A stretch of DNA of 9,175 nucleotides, taken from assembly GCA_021829055.1 (NCBI GenBank), contig JAJZCS010000061.1, positions 1 through 9,175 of the forward strand, in the 5' to 3' direction. This document shows, in pieces, positions 1 through 7,180 of the stretch. Each line of letters opens with the position of its first letter. Within the stretch, counting starts at the first letter, position 1. The notes under the pieces are model-generated. The model was not told the origin of the DNA. It saw only the letters and a list, made by a program, of their open reading frames with translations, and ran no database searches. A program made the translations under genes and the position numbers. The DNA comes from Pseudomonadota bacterium (GTDB lineage Bacteria; Pseudomonadota; Alphaproteobacteria; Acetobacterales; Acetobacteraceae).

Positions 1-530
1 ATCCTGGAGGCGATTGCTCGCTGCCCCCCCATCGCGTCCAGGGTGATGACGATCGCGCCTTTGATGTCCAGCACGTCGAGCAATATTTGTCTCCGACCTG
101 GCGTTGGCCGGGCACCAGCCGTCGATCGCAGGCCCCGGCACTGACAACGTGAAGCGCCCCTTGTTCGCGGCCACGATCAACGATCCGCGGATCGTCTTCC
201 CATCGATCGCCACGACCTCTCGGTCCAGGGTCACTCCGAATGAGCGCGCCCACTCTTCGAAACAAGCCTCGAAGCGTCCAGTATCGATCAGCATGAACAG
301 GCGCCGGAAGGTATCATGGGACGGGATGCCGTTCGGCAGCGCCAGAAACGTACCCAGCCAATCCTGGTTGCTGCGGTCATAAAAAGCTGGAAGCCCTCCC
401 AGCTCTCGGCACCGGCGATCACGGCACAGACCGCGATTGCCAGGGTATCAATCAGCCGATGTTCGACCTTGCCGCCGCAGCGGGGATCTTTCAGCGCCGA
501 AAATTCTTCCACCAAATTCCTCACCGACAT
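1..530 (-). pseudogene. ISAs1-family transposase, decayed and cut by window edge
   Basis: This is the remnant of a DDE transposase of the ISAs1 (H-repeat associated) family. The product begins MSVRNLVEEFSALKDPR, typical of this family's N-terminus. Three reading frames must be joined to follow it. Frame one runs from 530 to about 385. Frame two (FYDRSNQDWLGTFLALPNG, then IPSHDTFRRLF and VVAIDGKTIRGS with the first catalytic Asp) runs to about 181. Frame three (DRGREQGALHVVSAGA) runs to about 88. The first frame then resumes with LLDVLDIKGAIV and TLDAMGGQRAIA, which carries the second catalytic Asp. The first two breaks each look like loss of one T on the coding strand (near 381-385 and 178-183). 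The third, near 84-88, also lacks about eight residues (usually SNEITAIP). A GGAG lies six bases before the ATG. The catalytic Glu lies beyond the left edge. The family call is firm; the gene is very probably dead. Confidence 0.85.
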
Positions 531-601
531 GCGGGGCTCCCAATCTCAAGGAGACTCCCCGAATCACACCCGCTTCCATGCCGTCAACTATGCTACCAAA
601 T

Positions 602-618
602 TTCATGCGTAACCCCTG
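602..618 (-). repeat. Candidate terminal inverted repeat of the ISAs1-type element
   Basis: On the transposase strand the sequence CAGGGGTTACGCATGAA lies about 70-90 bases upstream of the transposase start. ISAs1-family elements have ends beginning with C and a leader of about this size. A second CAGGG, reading outward at 631-635, is an alternative end. The partner repeat is outside the window, so neither can be verified here. Confidence 0.25.
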
Positions 619-791
619 GGGGCAGAGGCACCCTGACGAGCTCTGCACCCCACACCGACCTTTAGGTTTGTGCAATCCAGCGTGCACTGCAGCGATGTCG
701 GGATTGCCAGATCCGAGCATTGCTGGGTATGGCGAAAGTTCGTCGTCAATAGCACCGTGTCACGTCATTCCATTTTCGCTGTGGCCGCACC

Positions 792-829
792 TTCCGGTCC
801 GGAATAAGCGACAACCAGCCACGTTGTCG
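792..829 (-). terminator. Tandem hairpins downstream of the galU-mutase operon
   Basis: Two inverted repeats lie 52-89 bases beyond the mutase stop codon. One has 7-bp arms CGACAAC/GTTGTCG (809-815 and 823-829) around a 7-base loop. The other is TTCCGG-T-CCGGAA (792-804), whose one-base spacer is too tight for a simple hairpin, so it may be a DNA-binding palindrome. In the operon's direction the first is followed by CTTATTCC rather than a clear U-run. A role in transcription termination or 3'-end stability is therefore only plausible. Confidence 0.3.
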
Positions 830-880
830 TGCAATCAACCCTTCCCGTCTCCGGAGAGCGCTAGGTTCGGATTGTGACAC

Positions 881-2299
881 CTAATGGCTGGCGTTGCTGC
901 CGGAAAAATCCGGAGCGAGGCCTGAAGCAGCCAATTGAGCAGCGACTGCCGCCTTAAGCGTCTGCAGCGCTGCATCGGATTTCGCCTCAGCTCGAGCCAC
1001 GAGAACCGCTTGGGTATTGGAGGCTCTGAGCAACCACCATCCCTCATTGGTAGTGACGCGAACCCCGTCCGTTTCCGAAACTTGGGCTCCGTCGGCACGC
1101 AACCGCTCGGCCACTTCTGCGACCACAGCAAATTTTCGGTCTTCCGGGCAGTCAAAACGAAGTTCCGGGGTGTTGACGACCGTTGGCAGAGCCCTCCGAA
1201 ACACCGATAGTGGTCTGCCTGAGGCGATTAGAGCATTTAGGATGCGAACGGCGGTGTATAGAGCGTCGTCAAATCCATACCAATGGTCGGCGAAGAAGAT
1301 GTGACCTGACATTTCCCCAGCGAGAGGGGCGCCGGTCTCGGCCATTTTGGCTTTGATGAGGGAGTGGCCGGTTTTCCACATCAGTGGTTTGCCTCCGGCA
1401 CGCTTAATCTCGTCGAACAGGACCTGACTTGCCTTTACGTCAGCAATGATGGGGGCGCCCTTGTAGGTAGCTAGGACATCGCGTGCGAGAAGGATCAGGA
1501 ACTGATCACCAAACAGCACCTCACCAGTATCATCGACCAAGCCAATGCGATCTGCGTCGCCATCGAAGGCGATGCCGATATCCGCGTTTCGGGTTCGTAC
1601 GGCAGCAATTAGCTGTTCCAGGTTGCGAGGAACTGTCGGGTCGGGGTGGTGAGCGGGGAAACGACCATCGATCTCGGCGTTTAGGACGGTGTGGTTGCCA
1701 GGCAGGCCTTTTACCAAGCGTGCCAGCACTTCTCCCGCAGAACCATTGCCCGGGTCCCAGACGATTTCCAAGGCTCGATCACCTCCGCGCCAGTCTTGTA
1801 GTAGGCGCTCCACATAAAGGCCCTTAATATCTTTTTTGGTCACAGATCCGGGACTTGTCTCAGGTAGCGTGCCTTCCGCCGCCAGGCGGCCCAGATCTTG
1901 GATCTGTCGGCCGAAAAATGGCTTTCGGCCCAGCATCATCTTGAAGCCGTTGTAATTGGCGGGGTTATGGCTGCCCGTAACCATAACCGCGCCATCCATC
2001 TCGTCAACCGTAGCACAAAAATACAGCATCGGTGTCGGACCAACGCCAATGTCCGTGACGGCCATCCCGCTCGCAATCAATCCTTCAATTAAGGCCGTCG
2101 AGAGATCGGGAGACGACAACCTACCGTCTCGTCCGACGGCCACACGGAAGCCGTCGGCATGGGAGACAATGGCACCAAACGAACGGCCAATTGCGAAAGC
2201 ATCAGCTGACCCCAAGGTTTCCCCAACGATGCCGCGGATATCATACTCGCGAAGTAAACTCGCCGGGAAGGTGTGGGAAAATGATCGAGAGTCATGCAT
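881..2299 (-). CDS. Phosphomannomutase/phosphoglucomutase (AlgC/ManB-type)
   Basis: This 472-residue enzyme of the alpha-D-phosphohexomutase superfamily (COG1109) interconverts hexose-6-phosphates and hexose-1-phosphates in the cytoplasm, using a phosphoserine and Mg2+. All four signature loops are visible: the phosphoserine loop TGSHNPANYNGFK (Ser110), the metal loop FDGDADR (246-251), the sugar-recognition loop GEMSGH (328-333) and the C-terminal phosphate-binding loop RASNTQ (425-430). An AlgC-like N-terminal YDIRGIVG sits at 19-26. Length matches AlgC-type bifunctional enzymes, which are about 460-470 residues. The ATG lies inside the galU 3' end with an 8-nt overlap and no strong ribosome binding site, so translational coupling is likely. 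Pairing with galU argues that glucose-1-phosphate supply is a main role, but glucose versus mannose preference cannot be read from sequence. GlmM is unlikely given the length and the AlgC-like motifs. Confidence 0.93.
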   Translation of the reverse strand: MHDSRSFSHTFPASLLREYDIRGIVGETLGSADAFAIGRSFGAIVSHADGFRVAVGRDGRLSSPDLSTALIEGLIASGMAVTDIGVGPTPMLYFCATVDEMDGAVMVTGSHNPANYNGFKMMLGRKPFFGRQIQDLGRLAAEGTLPETSPGSVTKKDIKGLYVERLLQDWRGGDRALEIVWDPGNGSAGEVLARLVKGLPGNHTVLNAEIDGRFPAHHPDPTVPRNLEQLIAAVRTRNADIGIAFDGDADRIGLVDDTGEVLFGDQFLILLARDVLATYKGAPIIADVKASQVLFDEIKRAGGKPLMWKTGHSLIKAKMAETGAPLAGEMSGHIFFADHWYGFDDALYTAVRILNALIASGRPLSVFRRALPTVVNTPELRFDCPEDRKFAVVAEVAERLRADGAQVSETDGVRVTTNEGWWLLRASNTQAVLVARAEAKSDAALQTLKAAVAAQLAASGLAPDFSGSNASH

Positions 2300-3170
2300 C
2301 TGCGTAGGCTTTCAGGAAATTGCGAACCGAAGACCCAAGGTCGGGCCGAGCAAGTGCGAACGCCAGCTGAGCTTCTAAATAACCAGCTTTGTCACCGCAA
2401 TCGAAGCGACGACCCTCAAATTTCAGACCATGGAACGGTGCATGGCCGACCATCTTTGCCATTGCATCGGTTAATTGGACCTCACCGCCAGCACCACGGT
2501 CCATGCGCGCAAGATAGTTGACCACTTCAGGCAGCAGGACGTATCGCCCGATGATGGAAAGCGTAGACGGCGCTACTTCCGGTTTCGGTTTCTCGACTAG
2601 TCCCAGCACTTCAACAAGATTGCCATGCTCGGCCCCGGTTTTTAGTACACCGTAGCGGCTGACGTGCTCGCGCGGCACATTTTCGACAGCGACGACGTTC
2701 CCGCCGGTCTCGCGGTACGCGTCCGCAAGTTGCTGTAGACATGGCGTTTTGCTGAGGACCAGATCATCCGGAAGCAGGATCGCGAATGGATCGTCGCCGA
2801 TGAACACTCGGGCGCACCAGATCGCATGGCCAAGGCCAAGCGGAACCTGCTGGCGAACCGTGGTAATTGACCCGGGCTCCATCCGCTCCGAGCGTAGCAT
2901 CTCCAACGCATCATCTTTATGGCGTGATGCCAGCGTCGACTCCAATTCGAAAGCAATGTCGAAATGGTCGATCAGAGCGGTTTTGCCGCGTCCGGTTACC
3001 ATGCAAAACTGCTCGATGCCGGCAGCGCGAGCCTCGTCCACGGCGTACTGAATAAGTGGCTTGTCCACGACCGGCAACATTTCCTTCGGAATTGCCTTGG
3101 TCGCCGGGAGAAAGCGGGTGCCGAGACCCGCGACTGGAAGGACCGCCTTCCGTAATGGTCTGATTGACAA
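2292..3170 (-). CDS. galU: UTP--glucose-1-phosphate uridylyltransferase
   Basis: This cytoplasmic enzyme makes UDP-glucose and pyrophosphate from UTP and glucose-1-phosphate. The protein (292 residues from the chosen start) shows the nucleotide-binding signature GLGTRFLPATK (15-25) followed by PKEMLPVVDKPLIQY, then QQVPLGLGHA (107-116), LLPDDLVL (132-139), EKPKPE (193-198), GGEVQLTDA (228-236) and a C-terminal FEGRRFDCGDKAGYL. Length is normal for bacterial GalU. I chose the TTG at 3168-3170 because GGAGG sits 7 bases upstream and the product then begins MSIRPLRKAVLPVAG, like homologues. An in-frame TTG eight codons further out (3194) lacks such support. It is the first gene of a two-gene operon with the overlapping mutase, so one message encodes two consecutive steps from glucose-6-phosphate to UDP-glucose. 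The rare TTG start may moderate expression. Confidence 0.95.
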   Translation of the reverse strand: MSIRPLRKAVLPVAGLGTRFLPATKAIPKEMLPVVDKPLIQYAVDEARAAGIEQFCMVTGRGKTALIDHFDIAFELESTLASRHKDDALEMLRSERMEPGSITTVRQQVPLGLGHAIWCARVFIGDDPFAILLPDDLVLSKTPCLQQLADAYRETGGNVVAVENVPREHVSRYGVLKTGAEHGNLVEVLGLVEKPKPEVAPSTLSIIGRYVLLPEVVNYLARMDRGAGGEVQLTDAMAKMVGHAPFHGLKFEGRRFDCGDKAGYLEAQLAFALARPDLGSSVRNFLKAYADA

Positions 3171-3177
3171 TTTCCAT

Positions 3178-3182
3178 CCTCC
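3178..3182 (-). promoter_or_regulatory. Ribosome binding site deciding the galU TTG start
   Basis: GGAGG on the minus strand ends 7 bases before the TTG at 3170. It is the best Shine-Dalgarno match in the galU leader. An ATG at 3175-3177 directly after it is out of frame with GalU and too close to the GGAGG, which favours the TTG. Confidence 0.65.
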
Positions 3183-3549
3183 AAAAGACCGCAAATTTAC
3201 CCAGGGATCGTTTGCCTGCCACCATTTGGCTCACCCGGAACCTAAACCCCACATCGCCTGCGGATGCATGGAGACCGTCCACGTGAGTGCCACTTATCGG
3301 CCAGCCGAGCAAGGCGGATCGTCATGATGGCAAACGCGCTCTGCGGGGACAAGATCAGGGATGGCATAGAACGAGAGTGCTAAGCAGCTTCAATAATTGG
3401 CAGATATTTTCCAGTGATTGTCTTTAAATGCAGACGTGAACCCCGTCGCGTGGCGCAAAGATAGGCGTGGTCGGAATCAGCATTGATGCTTCGGCCGAAC
3501 GGGTGGCCGGCAGCATTATCAAAGCGGCGTTCGGCACCACGAGATCTTA

Positions 3550-3564
3550 CCGGCAGCTTGCCGG
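3550..3564. repeat. Perfect 6-bp inverted repeat with 3-base loop
   Basis: CCGGCA-GCT-TGCCGG can form a tight GC-rich hairpin on either strand. It is not followed by a T-run, so it is not a classical terminator. It lies 160-174 bases before the GTG start of the c-di-GMP gene, inside its likely leader or promoter region. Confidence 0.45.
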
Positions 3565-3578
3565 ATATTGCGACCACA

Positions 3579-3594
3579 TTGGAATATTATCCAA
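3579..3594. promoter_or_regulatory. AT-rich inverted repeat, possible operator
   Basis: TTGGA-ATATTA-TCCAA has 5-bp arms around an AT-rich centre, a shape common for dimeric repressor sites. The left arm could also serve as a weak -35 (TTGGAA), with TACGCT 17 bases downstream as a poor -10. It lies about 130 bases upstream of the GTG start of the c-di-GMP gene. A regulatory role is inference only. Confidence 0.25.
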
Positions 3595-3723
3595 GTATCG
3601 CTACGCTTACTACAGTGTGTTTTTTTGCAGCAGCAGTCGATCCCGGTATTTCGCTATCGTCAACTGCACGTTGTTGATGGATACCAGGGCCGCATCTCGG
3701 CACAAGTATCAGGGCGGTATGAA

Positions 3724-6036
3724 GTGGATGTAAACAGCCGACCGGCGCAGGAAGAGTCTAAAAGAAAGAGGAGGCTGCTCTTCGTCCAGGACCTGTATCT
3801 GGCGCGAACTTTGGGTACAGCCCTCGCCGCGGTTGGTGTGGCTGCCTCATTGTATCAGCTGGATGCGCCGCTCTGGGCATATTTTCTTCTCACGATAACA
3901 GGTTTCGGTTGGTCCCACGTAGCCTATTTTCGTGCCTCCAGGGACGATATGCCCGTCGTCCGGGAGTTCGAAAACCTGAGAATAGATGCAGCTTTATGCG
4001 GTTTCTGGCTGCCATTGACAGGTTTCATGGGCGTTCCCGGCGTCCTGATGATCGCAACCTTGGGCATGCAGAATGCCATCGTCGGTGGCGTTCGACTCCT
4101 ATGCCAGGGAGCAGCCGGTCTTCTTTTGGGGACCGCGCTGGCCAGTGCATTGGTGGGTGTCCATTTCCACCTGTTTGCCGATCGAGAAACGCGGCTCGCC
4201 TGTCTCCCATTTCTTCTAATTTATCCTACAGTATTAGGGATTCGTATTGGCTCTTTCCGCTATCGTGACGCTCGGGACAAGGCTCGTGCTCACCAACAAA
4301 TTGCGGAGTCACGGCTTGCTAATCTTCTGGCCACGAGTCCGACCGTACTGTACGAAATGGAGTTTGATAGCCGAACCTGGAGGTGCACGGAAGTTACTGC
4401 GAATATTCAGCGTCTGCTTGGCTATACACTGCAGGAAGCCCAAGAGGCGAACTGGTGGGATAGTCATGTTCACCCCGACGATCACCGCTCGGCGAAAGCG
4501 GCTGTATCACGCTTAACAGCAGGGGCAAAAATCGTCCGACGTTATCGAATGATGCACAAGTCAGGTGGATATCGTTGGCTTCGCGATGAGCTTGAATTGC
4601 AATCCCGTAGCGACGCGCGTGTCGCGCGCATTCAGGGCGCGTGGATTGATGTTACGGAAAGCGAGCAGGCGCAGGCCGACATACATCGCTTAACGCATTA
4701 CGATGCCCTAACAGGGCTTGCGAATCGTTACTTTCTTCAGGCCGGCCTGACGGGCATTCTGGTTCAGGCGAGGCAAACGGAGGATCTTGGCGGTTTACTG
4801 CTGATCGACATCGCCTCCTTTAAGGCAGTCAACGATTCGTACGGTTTTTCAACGGGTGATCAGGTTCTCGTTAAGATTGGGCGCCGCCTTCGGGGCGGTT
4901 TGCGCGCCAGCGACATGCTTGCCCGAACTGGAGGCAACAGCTTTGCGGTTGTGCTCACCAAACTGGGGCCCACGCAGGAAAAGGCCGTTGCGCGGGCCCG
5001 TGCAATTGCAGTGAAGCTTAGTGCAGCGATAAGCCGGCCGATTCTGTTTGGAAATTTCTCGGTTTGTGTGACGGCTAGCGTTGGCATTGCCCTCTTTCCC
5101 AACCGGGATAGCACTAAGGAAGATGTCTTGCGCGAAGCTGATATTGCCTTGGACGCGGCCAAGGAAACCGCCAAGGATCGCATCTGGGAAAGCGCCGGTT
5201 CAAATATCTCTGTATTTGAACCTATAATGCAAGACAAACTAACGGCGTCGACACGAATTCAGAATGAAATTCTCGGAGCTCTTACTGAAGGCCGGTTCGA
5301 ATTTTATCTGCAGCGTCAGGTCAATAGCGATGGTGGGATTGCTGGGGCTGAAGCATTGATCCGGCTTCGAGCAACCGACGGTCTCCTTCTTTTTCCTAAT
5401 GACTTCATTCCGATTGCCGAAGAGAGTGGGTTAATTGTCCGTGTCGGTCAGTGGTTGCGGTGCGAGGCATGCCGACTGATCGCACGGGTTGATCCCGTTC
5501 AGCTCCCGCGGCTTTCTCTCAATGTAAGCGTAATTGAATTTCGCCAGCCACGATTTGTCGAACATATACTAAATGACTGTGCTCAGGCAGGTGCCGACCC
5601 ATCTCGCCTTACTCTGGAAATCACGGAAAGTGTTTTGGTTGACCAGTTTGACGACACTGTCGTTAAATTTAACGAACTCAGGGCCCGTGGAATCAGGATA
5701 TCGATCGACGATTTCGGGACCAGATATTCCATTCTCGCCTATCTTCAGAGACTGCCGATCAGCGAGATAAAGATCGACAAACTGTTTATCCGTGACATGG
5801 TTACCGATGTACGAAGCGCGCGGTTGACGCAGTCCATAATTACCTTGGCAAAAAACATGGAAATTGAGGTTGTCGGCGAAGGAGTCGAGACTCAGGAACA
5901 GATCGATTTCTTGCGATTGCACGGTTGCGAAATCATGCAAGGGTTCTTTTTTGGTGAACCCGAGCCGGTCGCTAATTATCTTTGTTGGGGAAAGGAATTT
6001 TCCGAGATCCGGGATTTCATAACCAAACGATGCTGA
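3724..6036 (+). CDS. MASE2-PAS-GGDEF-EAL membrane c-di-GMP phosphodiesterase, degenerate GGDEF
   Basis: This is an inner-membrane signalling protein of about 770 residues. Residues 20-175 form a MASE2 sensor like that of AdrA/DgcC, with hydrophobic segments, the conserved GWSHVAYFRAS and REFENLRIDAALCG, and a terminal LPFLLIYP. A PAS/PAC domain follows (about 195-313, ending AWIDVTESE). The GGDEF domain (about 319-488) keeps HYDALTGLANR, the metal Asp in LLLIDIASF and the inhibitory-site RASD (394-397), but its signature is GGNSF (403-407), so cyclase activity is unlikely. The EAL domain has GAEALIRL (Glu543), LNVS (Asn600), LEITES (Glu632), IDDFG (Asp662/663), EIKIDK (Lys683), GEGVET (Glu722) and MQGF (Gln739), so it should hydrolyse c-di-GMP to pGpG. 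Loop 6 reads DDFGTRYS where Gly is usual for the Arg. I prefer the GTG start because AGGGCGG lies 6 bases upstream. The frame stays open to a TTG at 3568, so a 52-residue extension is possible. Confidence 0.88.
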   Translation: MDVNSRPAQEESKRKRRLLFVQDLYLARTLGTALAAVGVAASLYQLDAPLWAYFLLTITGFGWSHVAYFRASRDDMPVVREFENLRIDAALCGFWLPLTGFMGVPGVLMIATLGMQNAIVGGVRLLCQGAAGLLLGTALASALVGVHFHLFADRETRLACLPFLLIYPTVLGIRIGSFRYRDARDKARAHQQIAESRLANLLATSPTVLYEMEFDSRTWRCTEVTANIQRLLGYTLQEAQEANWWDSHVHPDDHRSAKAAVSRLTAGAKIVRRYRMMHKSGGYRWLRDELELQSRSDARVARIQGAWIDVTESEQAQADIHRLTHYDALTGLANRYFLQAGLTGILVQARQTEDLGGLLLIDIASFKAVNDSYGFSTGDQVLVKIGRRLRGGLRASDMLARTGGNSFAVVLTKLGPTQEKAVARARAIAVKLSAAISRPILFGNFSVCVTASVGIALFPNRDSTKEDVLREADIALDAAKETAKDRIWESAGSNISVFEPIMQDKLTASTRIQNEILGALTEGRFEFYLQRQVNSDGGIAGAEALIRLRATDGLLLFPNDFIPIAEESGLIVRVGQWLRCEACRLIARVDPVQLPRLSLNVSVIEFRQPRFVEHILNDCAQAGADPSRLTLEITESVLVDQFDDTVVKFNELRARGIRISIDDFGTRYSILAYLQRLPISEIKIDKLFIRDMVTDVRSARLTQSIITLAKNMEIEVVGEGVETQEQIDFLRLHGCEIMQGFFFGEPEPVANYLCWGKEFSEIRDFITKRC

Positions 6037-6454
6037 CGCAGAGGTTGATTCGTTTCTTCATAGGATTTGTGGTTTTGTGTCGTGATGATCTGGTAAGGTA
6101 GATTTTTTGTACACAGGCCGTGAGTGCGCCGAGAAGGTCAACAGCGAGAAAACGTTGGGAATGACGATTAGGATAGACCATATCAAAGGGCGACTTTGTT
6201 GATGGGTAGGTTCCGCGAGGCGTGTTTACGAAAGTTGCTGTGTTGCCAAGTAAATAATCATTTTGTCAGAGCGCGCAGATAAACGATCGCGGGAAGAGTG
6301 CGTTGATTTGGCGGGTTGCTGGATACGGTGCCTTGTTCTTCGCTTATGTTGGTTGAGGCGGGATTTTTTTGATCTTAATTCGCGGGGTTGTTCGACGTGC
6401 CTGTATCGCTATTAGGTGTGGATTGAGAGTGGCAAAGCTAGATAGGGCGGGAAG
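6037..6454. other. Gene-free stretch before rluB
   Basis: About 420 bases hold no open frame with recognisable homology on either strand and no tRNA-like structure. The stretch is richer in T and G runs on the plus strand than the flanking genes (for example GATTTTTTGTACAC near 6100-6113 and a T7 near 6364-6370). It should contain the end of the c-di-GMP transcript and the promoter for rluB, but I could identify neither a clear terminator nor a good -35/-10 pair. Confidence 0.4.
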
Positions 6455-7180
6455 ATGACGCATTCAGGCGAACGGATCGCCAAATATTTGGCGCGGGCTG
6501 GCGTCGCAAGCCGACGTGATGCCGAGCGCATGGTTGAAGCTGGAAGAGTTGTGGTGAACGATACAAAAATTTTTCACCCGGCGACCTTTGTGACGGCGGG
6601 CGATGTTGTGACGGTAGATCAAGCGGTAGTTGCGGCGCCGGAACGAACTAGGCTGTGGCGCTATCACAAGCCTGCTGGATTGGTGACCACGCATCGGGAC
6701 CCGCAAGGACGAACTACCGTGTTCGAGAAATTGCCCGCTGATATGCCTCGTGTAGTTAGCGTCGGGCGACTCGATTTAAACAGTGAGGGATTGCTCTTGC
6801 TTACGAATGACGGAGCTTTGGCGCGGCAGCTGGAGTTGCCGTCGACGGGCTGGCTTCGGCGCTATCGAGTACGAGTTTACGGCATAGTCAATTCGGACCG
6901 TTTGGCTGGGTTACGTGACGGGATCGTTGTTGAGGGAACAAGATACGGCGCAATCGTTGCGGAAGTGGATTCGGCAAAAGGCGCTCACGCTTGGCTCTCT
7001 GTCAGTATCTCTGAGGGCAAGAACCGCGAGATTCGTAAGGTCATGGTCGCTCTTGGATTGCAGACGACGCGATTAATCCGCGTCGCCTATGGTCCTTTTC
7101 AACTCGGAAATTTGGCGCGTGGAGCGGTCTCCGAAATAAGCGGCAAAGTGCTGCGCGAACAATTACCAAAGAAAAAATGA
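6455..7180 (+). CDS. rluB: 23S rRNA pseudouridine synthase, RluB/RsuA family
   Basis: This protein of 241 residues isomerises uridine in ribosomal RNA; RluB of E. coli acts on U2605 of 23S rRNA. An N-terminal S4 RNA-binding domain (about residues 6-60) begins ERIAKYLARAGVASRRDAE. The catalytic motif GRLDLNSEGLLLLTNDG (104-120) carries Asp107, preceded by the family's YHKPAGLVTTH. The C-terminal KNREIRKVM (189-197) and RLIRVAYGPFQLG complete the RluB/RluE/RsuA pattern. The ATG is preceded by GGCGG with four bases between. It overlaps the next gene, rsmD, by 4 nt (ATGA), giving a small rRNA-modification operon. RsuA (16S) or RluE are alternatives within the same family; the S4 domain and the context with rsmD favour RluB, but target specificity is inference. 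Confidence 0.88.
   Translation: MTHSGERIAKYLARAGVASRRDAERMVEAGRVVVNDTKIFHPATFVTAGDVVTVDQAVVAAPERTRLWRYHKPAGLVTTHRDPQGRTTVFEKLPADMPRVVSVGRLDLNSEGLLLLTNDGALARQLELPSTGWLRRYRVRVYGIVNSDRLAGLRDGIVVEGTRYGAIVAEVDSAKGAHAWLSVSISEGKNREIRKVMVALGLQTTRLIRVAYGPFQLGNLARGAVSEISGKVLREQLPKKK

Larger units (their letters stand above)
531..880. other. Gene-free stretch between IS remnant and mutase gene
   Basis: No convincing gene is visible. Open frames here run antisense to, or out of frame with, the transposase remnant and show no family motif. The part up to about 618-635 is probably IS leader and end. The rest is flanking DNA containing a 10-bp palindrome (TCTCCGGAGA, 848-857) and the two hairpins annotated at 792-829. 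Confidence 0.5.
3171..3723. other. Divergent intergenic region between galU and the c-di-GMP gene
   Basis: About 550 bases separate the two divergent starts. Short open frames on both strands (for example 3380-3577 minus and 3467-3733 plus) show no recognisable domain and are not called. A weak minus-strand promoter candidate for galU pairs TTGTCC (3347-3352) with CATCAT (3324-3329) at 17-base spacing; each box matches four of six consensus positions. Several palindromes cluster here: AGCATTGATGCT (3479-3490), TTCGGCCGAA (3490-3499), and the two annotated separately. The region probably holds both promoters and operators, but no named regulator site was recognised. Confidence 0.45.

Noticed and set aside
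437..877. 146-codon plus-strand frame overlapping the IS remnant
   Set aside because: It is antisense to the transposase over its first part and carries no family motif; a chance open frame in GC-rich DNA.
2917..3312. 131-codon minus-strand frame overlapping the galU start
   Set aside because: It is out of frame with a well-supported GalU N-terminus and has no motif of its own.
3380..3577. 65-codon minus-strand open frame and the overlapping plus-strand frame 3467-3733
   Set aside because: Neither product has a recognisable domain, and the two frames overlap each other in an intergenic region. The plus frame also overlaps the c-di-GMP gene start region.
3568..3723. Longer N-terminus of the c-di-GMP protein from the TTG at 3568
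   Set aside because: The extra 52 residues show no membrane segment or homology to MASE2 proteins, and the TTG follows a hairpin arm without a ribosome binding site. The GTG at 3724 has AGGGCGG at good spacing. The longer form is not excluded.
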